This document shows positions 23,189 through 35,349 of a DNA stretch of 64,000 bases, piece after piece; the first letter of the stretch is position 1; every line of letters begins with the position of its first letter. The notes under the pieces are model-generated. The model had not been told where the DNA came from. It saw only the letters and a program-made list of their open reading frames with translations, and searched no databases. The position numbers and the translations under genes are program-made. Source of the DNA: Brachypodium distachyon (taxonomy: Eukaryota; Streptophyta; Magnoliopsida; Poales; Poaceae); contig NC_016131.3 of assembly GCF_000005505.3 (NCBI RefSeq), forward strand, positions 73,511,855 to 73,575,854, given 5' to 3'.

Positions 23189-26100
23189 CGCAACGGCAGG
23201 AGGAGCTTTGCCGGTGATGCCTGATGGAACAGAGTCGCGTGTGAGATGGGATTCTTTGGCTGGCTGCTGACTGCTTGCTTACATACGACCTGTGTTGAGA
23301 GAATTGAAAGGGGCCGGAGGCTGGGGAGCGTTTTGTGTAGGATTTTCAGGGGTGCCGTTAGTGTTTTCTAGCGGACTTTAACTATCTGTGGGCGCCACGA
23401 AATGTAATCTTGGGGAAATCGCTGGTTCGATATCAATGGATATATGACAGATTTTTTATTATTTATTGTAGTGATTTCTTCCAGTGGCATGGTCCTCATA
23501 TCTTTTGATATCGGTGAGGCTAGTTGGCGGAGGATGGGCAGTTTTTTTTTTGTTTTTTTTTTGCTTTTTCTGGCCTACTTTTCATTTTTATTTTCCTAAC
23601 TTCTGATTTAACCTGCTTTTAATTTTTTTAGCCTTTTCTTTTTTTATTTTAATTTTTACTCTTTGGTTGAAACATTTTATTTCAAACTTTTCATTTTTTG
23701 TAAAAAAAGTTAAATAGAAAAACTAACCGCGAGCGTTGTCTCCTCCATCGGCCTACAGGCGGCGCGTGGATCTCACCCTCCTGGCGGAGCGCAGCAGATC
23801 CACGCCGGTGACCTCTCCTTGGAGGCAGATCCCCTGCGATAGTCCGAGGGGCACGGATCCGGGCTTACCGGGCCACTGGGAGGCTCCGGCATCGTGGATT
23901 CGGGCCTTCTTGGTGGCGAGAGGCGGTGGATCCATGTTGGTGTGGATTGGAGCTCCTCTGCTGAAGACCATGTTCCCCCGCGTGAGGAAGAAGGGCGCAT
24001 CACAGCAACGCGAGAGGATGGTGGCGGCAGTGGGAGCGGTGCTTGAATATGGCAACGCGCAAAACAGGGAAGGAGGGGGTGGGGAGGAAAGGCTCGATCA
24101 AGTGAGGAAGGAAAGGAACGAAGAGAGAACTAGGGAGAGAAATCCGCGTATGGTGGGACCGTGCAGCATTGCGTCACGCCTTCTACCGCGCCGCGCGGTT
24201 ACCCACCGAAGAGGTACTGCGGATGGTACGACACTTTCAAACATACATAATAAAATGGTTAGATTGCGTCGCAGCAGGGAAGCATGGATTTTCTTGGTAA
24301 AATATGTGTTTAACCTCAACTCCGATATAAAAAGAAAGATTTATGAGCTATGCCTCAATATTTTTTTAATCGCATGCAAATTAGATCATAGGATATATTT
24401 TTTTGTAGATTTTAATCTTGCTATTCAAACACGAGTCGATCGAGTATCGAGTCAGAATCGCGTGGAGATCGTGCGTCTCTAAATGTACAAGCCGGTAGCC
24501 ATAAGTCCAGATTGCATTTCCGATTCAAACAAACCTTATAGAGAAAGAGAAACTCCTAATTTGGCCCCTCCAATTCCTTCAGAATTTCAACAAAACTTGT
24601 CCAGTATCCTGCACGATACTACACAACATTCCCTCTTTGTCGAAGTCATTCCAATACTACTCCGACAAAGACCACTGAAATAGAAACTGATCGTATATGA
24701 TTAAGCTTTTTTGCCGAGGATAGTGCTCTCATAAAATACTTTTGCTGTACCATTTTATTTTGCCTAGCTGTCTGAGCCTTTTTCTTTTGCCGATCTCAAG
24801 CAGAGTGCTTTATCTCTACTTGGGTCACCATACGTAGTGGTGTTATCTTTGAAACTAGGGATAGTGTTGGTTGGTGGTTTGGTGCAAATGTGTCAAAAAA
24901 TTGCTGCCGCCATTGGATTTTACTAGCAGTGGACACTAGACAGCTGTCAAATTGAGCACCAAGAACTGACCAGTTTGTCAAAATAAAGTAGGCAACTCGC
25001 AACAATAGAACTATTAACATCGCAAATGTTCCTTTTGTGACTCCATGACATGGCGTAAGCGGTCACCAGTAAACCAGGTCGAAAATAGTTTTACCTAGCT
25101 TATTTTGTTTCTAAAAGTTTGCATCTGCTTGTGTAGAAATAATGAGTAATGGAAATCAGCCTACACTGCGTTCATTTATACTTGTTGATAGATATCGATG
25201 TGGTTTGCGCTGGCGATGGAATTGCAGACCGGAGGATTTAATGACCCGACCCCCGAAGTACATAGTATCTGAAAATATGTAGCCAACTAATGAAGCTGCC
25301 TGGTCTACATGGTTTCTTCTCCCCAATTTCGCTTGCTCGTGACCGTGGAGATTTGGACCCTGGCGAAGTGGTAGGTGACGGACGTGCGCTTCTTCCAAGA
25401 TTCGCACCGGCTGTCGAGATAGCTCGATCGGTCGTCCGTGACACCCCGGTGGCACAGCGACCTAGCTGCCGAGCAGCAACAACATACTAGTCCTGTACCG
25501 TTCTCATGAGTCAGCAGGTCACGAAAGTCTGATCGATATCGATCGGACGACAGATCGAACGTAGCTTAACTAATTCATTCCTTCTTCAGGTAGGTTTGTG
25601 ATGTGACTGAATGAGTTGTTCTTCTTCAGCTAGCGGCCGATACTACCCATCACCCGGCCCCAATTAAGCATCCATGCATTCATGCTCTGGTCATCAGCTG
25701 GCTGGTCCGATAGATAGATAGATGAGCATCCCGTCCATCTCTCCATCGGACATGCCTGCCTGCCTTAGCCTTAGTTACGTGACTAGCGTGCAACTCGATC
25801 CAATCCAACCGCGTCAGGGGCGGCTTTTTTTCGTTTTTTGTCGCGCGCGACCCGGCCGGCTCACCAGCGTGCGTGCGTGATCGATCGTTCAATTCGTTGT
25901 TAGCAAACGCTGTCACGTCACGCTCGGCTAGCTCGTGCATGCATGCATGGCTCATTTCTGGCGGTTGCAACGTTAACGATCGATCGAATGATGGGGTTCG
26001 TTGCAGGGTACGTGCACGCCTACTGCGTTGGGGCTAGGAAATTTATGACGTAGTACCTGAATGAATAAGGCCGGCCGGACGTTCTACAACAGAAATGTGC

Positions 26101-27682
26101 AAAATAGAAAAGGAAAAAAAAAGCCTTGTTTTACAGTGAAGAGGAAAACGCTTTCCATTACGTCTGTTCTCTTGTTCCTATCAATTTTTTAGGGCTCGTA
26201 ACTGATTTTCCTTTTCCTTTTCATGCTATGGTAATTGCAAACAACTCAGGAAAACATTTCCTGTTGCGCACGTACGAAAAACAATAGTCCTTCCGTTCCC
26301 ATATTAAGTGACTTTCTATTACATGTATCTAAACGCGTTTTAGACATAGATACATTCATATTTAGACAAATTTGAGTCAATTAGTATGGTGCGGAGGAGT
26401 ATGCACGATGCTATGGGTTTTGTATTTCCACGCCTTTTTCTCTTCATGCAGAAGTGCCCATGAACTAGAGTTACTGGATTTCGTCAACATGGGTCGGACG
26501 GACCTACGACATATTTGAAGTTTTGAACTGCCCAGTTGAAAAGGTAAAAGACCAAATCAGGCGACATGGAGATGCAAACACACCACATGAGAAAAGACGA
26601 GTGAGATCGCTAAATACGGTGCCTGCAGGCTGCCACATTCCTGGCACATGCAGGGCGTTGTGCTGCTCGTTGTACCCACAAGCTTTTACCAAAGGACACA
26701 CTTTCTTCCCGCTCTTCAAAAACCAAAGCTGCAGTGCTTGCAAGTTTATAGCTAGCCCGGTGAGGTCAAACGGACGAGATAACCGGTCAAGCGACTGGAG
26801 AATATGTATGAGCGATGGTGAGAATAAAGTCAAGTCATAGAGCTAAGGTTAAAAGGAGCTTAAAGTCTGGTGCCATGGCATCAGGGGACATGGTACCCCT
26901 TTTGTGTTTCTTTAATTGCCAATGCGCGGGCAGTTCAATTTCCAAGCAAGCAACAGACAATATTCCTTGCGTACGAAACGAAAGGAACTAACAGAAGAGA
27001 TTCCGCTCGAGAATCAACTTCACAAACAAAGAAGAGATCGGCTCAGTTTTAGATATATGAGTGTCAGGGAACCAGAATCACAAGTTCAACAAGGAGTAGT
27101 TTACTTGTTTAGTATATACATGTAGTAGAACAAAAGGCAGAAAGATACAAGTTGCTTCTATCTGAAAAAGGAAATTCATGTTTCTTTGAGAACTCTGAAT
27201 GTAATCCGTGCAACAAGCCACCGATCCTCGGTTGATAGATCCCTACTTACCAGGAGAGCAGAATAAAAGTTTCTGGAGTAGGGGATTTGCTGTTGCCACA
27301 ATATTTACTTGACGTTAGGAGTGCATTAACTTGGCACTGGAAATACAGGTAAGCATGTCCTTCCTGTTGTTCGAACAACAAACAACAGTATTATTACACA
27401 TGGTACAAGCCCACGGAAAAATCATTGTCAAATTTAAATTTCTGTGTGCCAAGTGCCAACCCGACACCTGTGTTTTACAACTATTCTATTAACATTGCAG
27501 TAATTTTTTCATGTTATGCCAGAAGATGACATGAGCAACTCAATTGACACGTCATTACAAGTAGTGTAACAGGAAGAAAGAACAGAGTGATCCAACAGAA
27601 GAAATCAACTGGGTAAACAAAGTGACTTGACCAAGAATCATGCATCTTCTGTCAGTCCAACAGGAACATGGAGCACACTGAT
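23189..27682. other. Gene-free intergenic region
   Basis: Holds the kinase promoter, a T-rich low-complexity tract (about 23538-23720), a GC-rich patch (23730-24230) with an open frame of about 248 codons that I do not believe, a GATA microsatellite (about 25709-25723) and a Stowaway MITE (26287-26399). The final kilobase before the lipid-kinase stop codon is AT-rich 3' UTR or spacer. Confidence 0.55.
26287..26399. mobile_element. Stowaway-type MITE
   Basis: A 113-bp AT-rich element whose ends are imperfect inverted repeats (left GTCCTTCCGTTCCCATATTA; right end GGTGCGGAGGAG, its near complement). It is flanked by TA on both sides, as expected for Tc1/mariner-derived Stowaway elements. The wording is typical of the grass CTCCNTCCGTTCC family. 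Confidence 0.75.
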
Positions 27683-30417
27683 CTAGCAGAAGAAATCAAC
27701 TGCACCAGGAAGAACTGAAAATTTGGTAGGAAGAAAACCGAAATGCTCCCCATCAGATTGCACAAAGATATCACCATTAGGCACCACCTCTGCTACTTCA
27801 ATTGATTGAACTCTGAAATAGCAATATTGTTGCTTAGACCAAGATATTTATAGGTAATTTTAAGCAGTTGTTATATCGAAAAAGGCTTCGGAACTCAGAA
27901 CCACAAAACCAAATGTAGTTGGGAAGGAAGCAACGGGCTTTCAAAAACACACACAAAATCTGAACCTCTATCAGATATCATAGCAAGCACTACTAATCAA
28001 GATGGTGATAGCTACTAGCATAATCAATCAATTTAAAGATCTGTCAGGAGATTGGCCTATATGTTAAAAACCTTCAAGTGTACAACTACCTTCCTTGGGA
28101 GCCTAAAAGCAACATGCTTTACGTGGTATCTCTCGAGTGTTTTCTATGCAGGTAAAACTTTACATAGTAATGTATTGACGCTTCAGTCCCAAGTGCAAGA
28201 AACCTAACAACACGCAAGGTTGTGTTTACCTCATTGACGACACACCATTCACTGGTAAATGCGTGCCTGCATACAGCCGATGTAGCTTAAGAAGGAAATC
28301 GTACCACTTGAAATTTTGTAGAATAACAACCTGTAAAACGCCATACAAATTACTGCAAGTGTGTTTTACCAAAACAAAATTAAAACAAATTCCATTGTCT
28401 TACTCACCTCAAGGTCACCACTAAAAGGGTCAGCTGTTGGGGTTATCTTCATGCCACCGCCGAAGAATTTGGCATTTCCTATGCATAGAGCAGTGGCTTT
28501 ATCAACGGTAGTCCAATCTCCTTCATTTACCTATGATATGTGTTTTGCAGAGGTCCAGAATTAGGATGGGCATAAACAGCTGTAAAGATACAACTTACTT
28601 TGAAACAAAACCAAGGTTAAAGTTAACCTTTATTCTCAGATCTCGATTAGTATGTCCCCAAAAGCCTCTTAGAGCTCCCAAAACATAACATAAGTTGCCA
28701 AATCTTTTGTACATAGATGCAAAATAGCCTGCCTTGGCACTCCTGCAGACGTATTAATTTTTCAATTTGTCAAATTATTTATTCAGTTTCAAGTTTGAAA
28801 TGGTTGTTACTTATTATCCACTCACAGATGGATATCAGCAACATTCACAAAGAAATGTGGGTCTCCATTCGAACCTTCCATCATGCCTATGTCTAGTTTT
28901 GATTTAACTCCTGCAGAAAGGGTTTAGCTGTGAGTCTTCGATATTGAGCATACAAATCCATTGGGTATGCAAGTACTAAATCATTCAGAACTTCCTGGCA
29001 TAAATGGCAACAAAATAGGTAGGTTGGCATACAAATACCAACTTTACGTAGATTAGAACCTTATCATCTACTCGTACATTTATCCAAAATTATATGCCAC
29101 AAGATACTGAATTAGTTAATACAGGTACTGTATATTAATGTACTTTACTTGATAACATAAAAAGAATCAACATAGGTTCTATAAAAGAAGTAACAAGGGG
29201 GAAACCTCTCACAATTCGATCAATTGCCTGACGGGGATCATTTGACCTGGTTCAACAAATAATAACATAATCCAATGAAACATAGAATAACAAACCACAT
29301 ATCCATGCATATACCGTAGATCATGCAGGAAAGAAAACAAAAATACCAGCCAAATGTCCTAGCGAAGTCTGAGCCAGTTCCAAGTGGAATGAGCTGCGAG
29401 AAAAAAAAAGGCCCTTCACTACTGAATAAATTCCAGTACATAAAACAAACATTCCATAATAGTTTAGATTGTTAGGTATCGAAAGGTGAAAAGGGTGATC
29501 TAGTAGGGTACCACAGCTACTAGCTATGTGTACTCACACCGAGCGTTGTTAAATGGTCAGGCCCTCGATCAAGCGCACGGACTGGACTTCCTTTCCAAAA
29601 GAAGCCATTCACCACCTGTACATACAAAGTTCCACCACAGCATCCGCTTCCAATGTCAATTACTCGAAACATTAACAATGTGTACCAAAAGTTGTATCAA
29701 CACGCCACACACAAATACCTCATGAAGCGTCCCATCCCCGCCAACAGCGATCACGGCATCAGCCCCATCCTTTATAGCCTAAGGCACACACGCACACGAG
29801 GACCGGTGTTCACAAGCAATGGGAAACCCATAGTGGGGAAAGAAACGAAACAAGTGGTGATTGGATATGGTATGAAGCCAAACCACACACACCTCCCTTG
29901 TGACATCTATGGCGTGGGACGGTCCCGAAGTGACGCACTCGCAAATCTGATCAACCAGCAGCCCCACACACGCACAAAACAAAAAATTCCGTGAGACCAC
30001 CGAATTACCACGGATCCGGGCCCTAGCATGGTCTCAGACGGCAATTAAAACTTGGCAGTTCTGGTGTGATCTGCGGGGATCTAGAAGAGCTATCGGAGGC
30101 TTACGTTGCATTGGTCGGCGAGGCGGCTCCGGAGGTGGGGGAGCAGCTGCTTCCACTGCTTGCCCGTGCGGCCATTGGCGCCTGCAAAAGTGGGATCCGA
30201 GCGATGTAAGGGGGCAGGAGTAGGTAAGCCTGGCGGTGGTGGAGAGGGAGGGGGGGAGTAACAGTAGCGTACCCGAGGGGTTGACCACGAAGACGAAGTC
30301 GCGACGGCGGCGAGAGGAGGCGGTGGCGGCGGCGGAGTGGTCGGAGGCGAGGCCCACGGCGCCCAATTGGGAGCGCGGCCGGATCAGTGACGGCCTCGGC
30401 GTCACCGGCGCGGCCAT
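27683..30417 (-). CDS. LCBK2: Sphingoid long-chain base kinase 2-like lipid kinase (DAGK catalytic domain)
   Basis: Twelve exons: 30273-30417, 30105-30181, 29893-29946, 29719-29778, 29538-29615, 29347-29393, 29206-29246, 28826-28910, 28628-28742, 28408-28530, 28230-28330, 27683-27812; 351 residues, all phases consistent. The diacylglycerol-kinase catalytic fold is clear: [19 protein letters not shown] near 40-60, the nucleotide-binding [13 protein letters not shown] at 105-117, and [16 protein letters not shown] (139-154). The C-terminal half is conserved ([26 protein letters not shown]). The closest match I know is Arabidopsis At2g46090, annotated as sphingoid long-chain base kinase 2, mitochondrial. 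The Arg/Ser/Ala-rich N-terminus would suit an organelle transit peptide. An in-frame ATG at 30474 would add 19 residues; I chose 30417. The true lipid substrate is not settled by sequence. Confidence 0.92.
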
Positions 30418-30509
30418 GACGTCGTCGCCGTTGCTTATCCCGAGTTGACTATGCAAACGCACGCGCACTGACACACTCGTGGAATGGAAGGGAGTACTAC
30501 CTGCTCTGA

Positions 30510-30608
30510 AAGGCGCTGCTTATGTTAGTACCCCTTCCCAAGTACAAAGCTGATTTTCAGGCGCCGCTTATGTTAGTACGCCTTCCCAAGGACAAAGCTG
30601 ATTTGCAG
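30510..30608. repeat. Two-copy 50-bp tandem duplication upstream of the lipid kinase
   Basis: Two adjacent copies, each running from GGCGC(T/C)GCTTATGTTAGT through CAAAGCTGATTT(T/G)CAGG, differ at only a few bases. They lie about 90-190 bp upstream of the lipid-kinase start codon, so they fall in its promoter or 5' UTR. Confidence 0.85.
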
Positions 30609-30894
30609 GGTTCCATTTTGTCAAGACAAAATAAGGTACGGCCGTACGGGGCTCGATGGGAACAAAGAGAGTAGTAACAAATTTCGATTGTGTGTAATTT
30701 TGAAACGTTTGTCCATAGCTTCTTATGTTGTCTGCTCCGCACAACCATTATGGAAAGGGGCTTTATGTTGTGCAAGATACTGAAGCTTTGTCCTAAGTCA
30801 GCTATGATATGTATCAGACGAAAAAAAGTTGATCCCGCTCAGTGCTTGGTTCCTGCATAGGAGTATAAGATACGCAAAGCTTTTTTTTTTTTTG

Positions 30895-31140
30895 AACTCA
30901 TAAGGTACGCAAAGCTTGTTCTAAGACAAACTTTCTAAAGTTTAATCAAGTTTATAGAAAATCTAACATCTACAATTCTAGATTAGTTTCATTAAATCCT
31001 TCGTGATACATATCTTCATAGTAAATGTATTTGATATTATAGATATGGGTATATCTTTTATAAACTCGGTCAAATTCTAAAGAGCTTGACTTCAAACAAA
31101 GTTCAAACATCTTATGTTTTAAAACAGTAGTACTCCGTAC
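30895..31140. mobile_element. Degenerate Stowaway-like MITE
   Basis: An AT-rich element of about 245 bp with inverted arms: TTTAATCAAGTTTATAGAAA on the left and TTTATAAACTCGGTCAAATT on the right are near complements. It ends AGTACTCCGTAC, a decayed CTCCGT terminus. The wording is that of an abundant grass MITE family. The left terminus is eroded, so the exact start is uncertain. Confidence 0.55.
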
Positions 31141-31686
31141 AAAGAAATAGCACAATGGTTTGTTCCTTGGAGCTTGGAAGCGAATTTCTATACACGGAGT
31201 TTGGTTATAAGGATAGAAACAAGATATGTATCCCAGTTTAAAGAGACTGGATGCTCTGAAACTTTTCCATGCTATTGTCATTTGGTTGGGATTTGGGAAT
31301 CTGTGCATAGATATCACTAAACAACCTGCGGAGAGTAACTGAGGGTTAGAGTTTGCATTACCAAACTCCGGAGTCAGTTCCATGCGCTCCAAAGAGAGTC
31401 ATGTCTCCTAGAAACGTATCAGCTACAGAAAATAGTACGATACACATGTTTCAGCGCACGCTTTCAGAGTTTTGCAGTAGGAACAAAAAAGCAAACGTAC
31501 TCAAGAGTGAGTGTGCGCATACATGATAGACCAGCACCTCTGCGGCTGCCAGGATTTGCAAAAATTTACCCTCATTTACGAGGATACAACTTCTTACATC
31601 TACATTGCGGATGTGCCACAAACATCTATACTCATCTGAGGCGACAATCAATAAATAATCGCATAGCTGACTCTAGGCTTCACACT

Positions 31687-34600
31687 TCATGATACAAGAT
31701 GCACCCTTTTGCCCTCCACATTGAATTTCTTGTTTCCTTGGAGCTGAGAAACAAAATGAAATAAAAGGCGAATCAGATATAAGAACTGGCAAAGAAATGG
31801 TGCAGCTAGAGATTACAGTAGAATAGCAGTGCTTCCAAAGGGATTCACATGATGAGGACATGTTTAACCTACATATCTCAGTGCTGTATAGTGTGGCTCA
31901 GGAGCTGCGTAGCTACCCTCGCTGTTCTAGAAAAGTGCTAGGCACTGCATGGACAGATGGGATGGTGTGTGTACTCTCGACTAATTGGGGCTAGGCAGCA
32001 TAGAGTGCCAGACAGCACCTAGGCTGCTGAAGAAGTAACAATGCAACACACAATAAGCCCAAAGCTGCCAATGTCAAGGCAAAGCATTTGTACCTTCCTC
32101 TTCAAGAATGATAGAGCTTCGCGTCTACACGAGAAGTCGGAGAATATAGATGATTGTGCTTCAACAGCTTCCTTAAGATCCTTTAATTTCATGGATTGGG
32201 ATGGAGCCTGGAAACAATGACAAACAATAAACATCATGGTCACAAGAGGATACATGAAGCTACAATGCCTCGCACGGAGAGAAGAGATTGTACCTGACGT
32301 AGGATCTTTTTGCAAAGTTTCTTGAACTTGGTTTTAGGTTTAGCATCCACACAAACTTCTTTAACTGTTTCCTTTATTTCATTTACTTCATCATCGTCCA
32401 CTTCTGACGATTCCGACTGGGTTGAAATTTCGTCGTCACTATCACCAAGAGAAGTTTTGTTCCCTTTCCAACGGTGGCCGGCAACCTTCATTGGCAAGCC
32501 CTTGATGCCAAGACCCTGCTTTCCAGAAGTAGCTTTGTCCTGCAGCAGGATCATTTGTAAGTAATGGAGATACTGGGCACGGAGGCATATCTATTTGTTT
32601 CCAAATACATCAGATGAATTCTGCATTCCATCCATAGAAATTAACTGAGATTCACAAGCAAGGTGCTTAGATACAGTTGACAAGCTCCTAGAATCACATT
32701 TAGAGTAACAACAGCATTGAAAACATTCCAACAAGGGTCGACATGCATCCTTTCAAGGGAAAATTAAGAAATGGCAAGCTCATGTTAGAACATCTAGGAA
32801 ACTTATGGACTACGCATACTGACCTGAACAAGGTTGTACAGATTTTCTTGATCTTCTTCCCCAAACATCTGGCGGACATTATCTTTTCGTTCAGAGGATT
32901 TATTCTTGCGAGATTTTGCTCCTAGAAAGCCTCCTGATACATATCCGAACTTGTGCCCCCACCAGTTCACATCTGCAGCTTGGGATACTGAACCAACGTA
33001 AAGATGGCAGACAAAGTTACTAAAACCTCAATGAAGTTAGCACACTCTTGGAATACTTCAATTAATAAGAACCAAATGTTAGAACAGTCAAATAAATCCA
33101 ACAAAAATGTGCTTTATCATTGTTAAGCATCAGCATAGCAGCTCAGCTGCTGGCACAGAAGAATTCCTTTCTAACCAAAAGTTTATCAACAGTATAATCA
33201 GCAAAGCTTAGACCAATTAACAGATAATTGACTTGTATGGCAGTGTTGCACAGCATTCTTGAATGCTCTTGAGTGTTTTTGTTTTATTTGTTGGGAAGAA
33301 GTATATCAGTACAAACTTAATGATCAAACTTCTACTTATTTACAAGGTACTAAAAAATTACTAATACCTAATCTCAAGCTAATCAACTATCTGTAATAAA
33401 TCACCAATACCTAATATCAAGCCAATCAAGTCTCAGTAACTAGTGTATGCACTATGGCATCTTTAGGGTGCTATTATATAACATCCAGAAATTGCTCCAA
33501 CCACAAAATCTTCTAGTTCTGTATTCTAATATTTAGGCACCTCCTATTAAGAAGTGTGAGAATAGCTAATGCAATAAATCTTGCCCAGAAAAATCTGTTT
33601 AAATCAACACCTACGCAAATAAGTTCCTTACCTGCATCCTGACAGATGGTGATATCAGGTTCTTCCACACATGAAGATTTAGCATCCTGATCCACCTTGC
33701 AATCGTCTTCGTTTTTGCGGACCTGTTCCAGCACAATATTGCAATCTCTTCAGATATTATAGTCAGCCATATGGTGAAAGAGTGAAGGAGGGGAAAAAAT
33801 TATCGTCAATAGAAATTCATAACCTCAAAATGAATGCAAGAAAAAGAATCACTTACAAGTATGCCCTGAAGATCAATTGCTGAATAACCACTTACACTTT
33901 TCCCCCTTTCCCTTTTCTTGTATCTGTAAGAAATGAAGGTGTACAGAGATGAAAAGGTAAATCAATAAGGACCGGCCATAATAGGGTCAAACCAACCTTC
34001 CTTGTGGCCGGGTAACTTTAGTGACTTCATCATTGGCAGGTTTATCTTTCTTGGGTTTAACTTTCTTTGGCGTACTGTCAGGCGAACTGTTTACATCCTC
34101 AACTTCTATACACAAAAATGAATATAATTAAACAACATTTAAGAAATTAGAATATATAAGAGAACATATGTATGCACACTTCCGAATGTACCTTTTGTAA
34201 CAGGAGCAGCAGTTTGCTGTCAGTGAGGAGAGGAGCGATTACCAGATGACAGGGAAGAAATAAAATGACATCATCAGACATTGAATCAGAATTCTACATA
34301 GATCATGTACAGGAAATGTTGCATGGCATACCACTTTCAGTTTCTTTAGTATATCGTCAAATTGGGTGGTGTCGTATGCCCATTTGTTGTGAGGACTGTC
34401 TACACCGACACCTGCATACAAGACCAGACTCGGACTTTAGCGAGTTCACCTGTGGCTAATCATCATAAGCTACTTCATTACTCAATAAATGTTTAGACTT
34501 TAGAGCATGCAGTACTTCCACCAGGAGTAAGCATACCTAGTGTGTCCTGCTTTTGTTTCACTCTAACATGGCCTTTTATGCCTTGCTTGTCTTTGCCTAG

Positions 34601-34982
34601 GCCTTCACCTTCTTCCCATCCCTAAGGCATGACATCAGTAAGAAAGACAAATTCTGAATTAAACAAAAAAAAATCTGATTTATTGAGGCAGTGCATTAAA
34701 AGCAAAACACAAAAGGCCATAAGTCCAGACGATTTCATCTTATTTGCATATATTTCCATCCTAAGATAATATCGGAAGCCCCTTACACAAACACCGCTTT
34801 GCTAGTTGATCAGGATTAACAATCCAAACATGTGGAAGAGGGCCAAATTCCCCTTTTCTTGTCAAAACATTGCGCGAGGCAGTGATCGGGACAGGGGAAC
34901 GTACCATCTGTTTCATGAGGCGGAAGGCGGCGGACTGCCGCGCTATCCCGACGTAGCATGTAGGTGCCTCCGGAGCGGCCAT
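31687..34982 (-). CDS. G-patch domain protein (At1g63980/PINX1-like)
   Basis: Eleven exons: 34905-34982, 34537-34621, 34332-34411, 34192-34216, 33997-34105, 33857-33923, 33632-33722, 32824-32987, 32294-32539, 32094-32207, 31687-31743; 371 residues. The G-patch sits at the N-terminus ([20 protein letters not shown], then [20 protein letters not shown]), preceded by [20 protein letters not shown]. The middle and C-terminus are Lys/Glu/Ser-rich, with clusters such as [10 protein letters not shown] and a second conserved piece, [16 protein letters not shown]. Family knowledge: G-patches of this kind activate DEAH helicases in ribosome biogenesis or splicing; the animal relative PINX1 also acts on telomerase. 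The nuclear or nucleolar site is inferred from the basic composition. The 25-nt fourth exon is unusually small but keeps phase. Confidence 0.9.
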
Positions 34983-35277
34983 TGGCGCCTGCGCTGCGCA
35001 AGTTCGCCGCCGCCGCCGGTACGGTTGGGTAAAGGGCTCCCTCCTGAGTTGGCCGGACGGAGGGGGGAGGAGAGAGGAAACCCTAGGATGCGCGGTGGAG
35101 GGGTTTTGAACCGGTGACATTTGCCTGGAGATTCGCGCTCGGGTTGGTGAGCTTTGACCGACGGCCGTTTTGCGACCGGCTGGGCGTGTTGGGCTTGAAG
35201 ATGGGCTTTTCTTTATCTGCGCTTGTACTTGTAAGACTTGTGTTTATAAATATAAACGCGACGAGATGAACAAAACA

Positions 35278-35349
35278 GTGGCTGTAGTTTAGTGGTGAGA
35301 ATTCCACGTTGTGGCCGTGGAGACCTGGGCTCGAATCCCAGCAGCCACA
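35278..35349 (+). tRNA. tRNA-His (anticodon GUG)
   Basis: A 72-nt cloverleaf: acceptor stem GTGGCTG with CAGCCAC, A box TAGTTTAGTGG, anticodon stem CCACG/CGTGG around TTGTGGC with GTG at 35311-35313, and B box GGCTCGAATCC. There is no intron. A T-rich tract with a run of five Ts (about 35365-35371) lies just downstream as a polymerase III terminator. It sits 295 bp upstream of and divergent to the G-patch gene start. Confidence 0.97.

Larger units (their letters stand above)
30418..31686. other. Intergenic region between two minus-strand genes
   Basis: Contains the lipid-kinase promoter, a two-copy 50-bp tandem duplication (30510-30608), a poly-T tract (about 30880-30893), a degenerate MITE (30895-31140), and the 3' UTR of the G-patch gene. 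No coding frame is supported. Confidence 0.6.

Noticed and set aside
23736..24482. A 248-codon plus-strand frame in a GC-rich patch
   Set aside because: It has low-complexity, Arg-rich composition, no recognisable domain and comparable frames on the other strand. It runs into AT-rich sequence without a codon-use signal.
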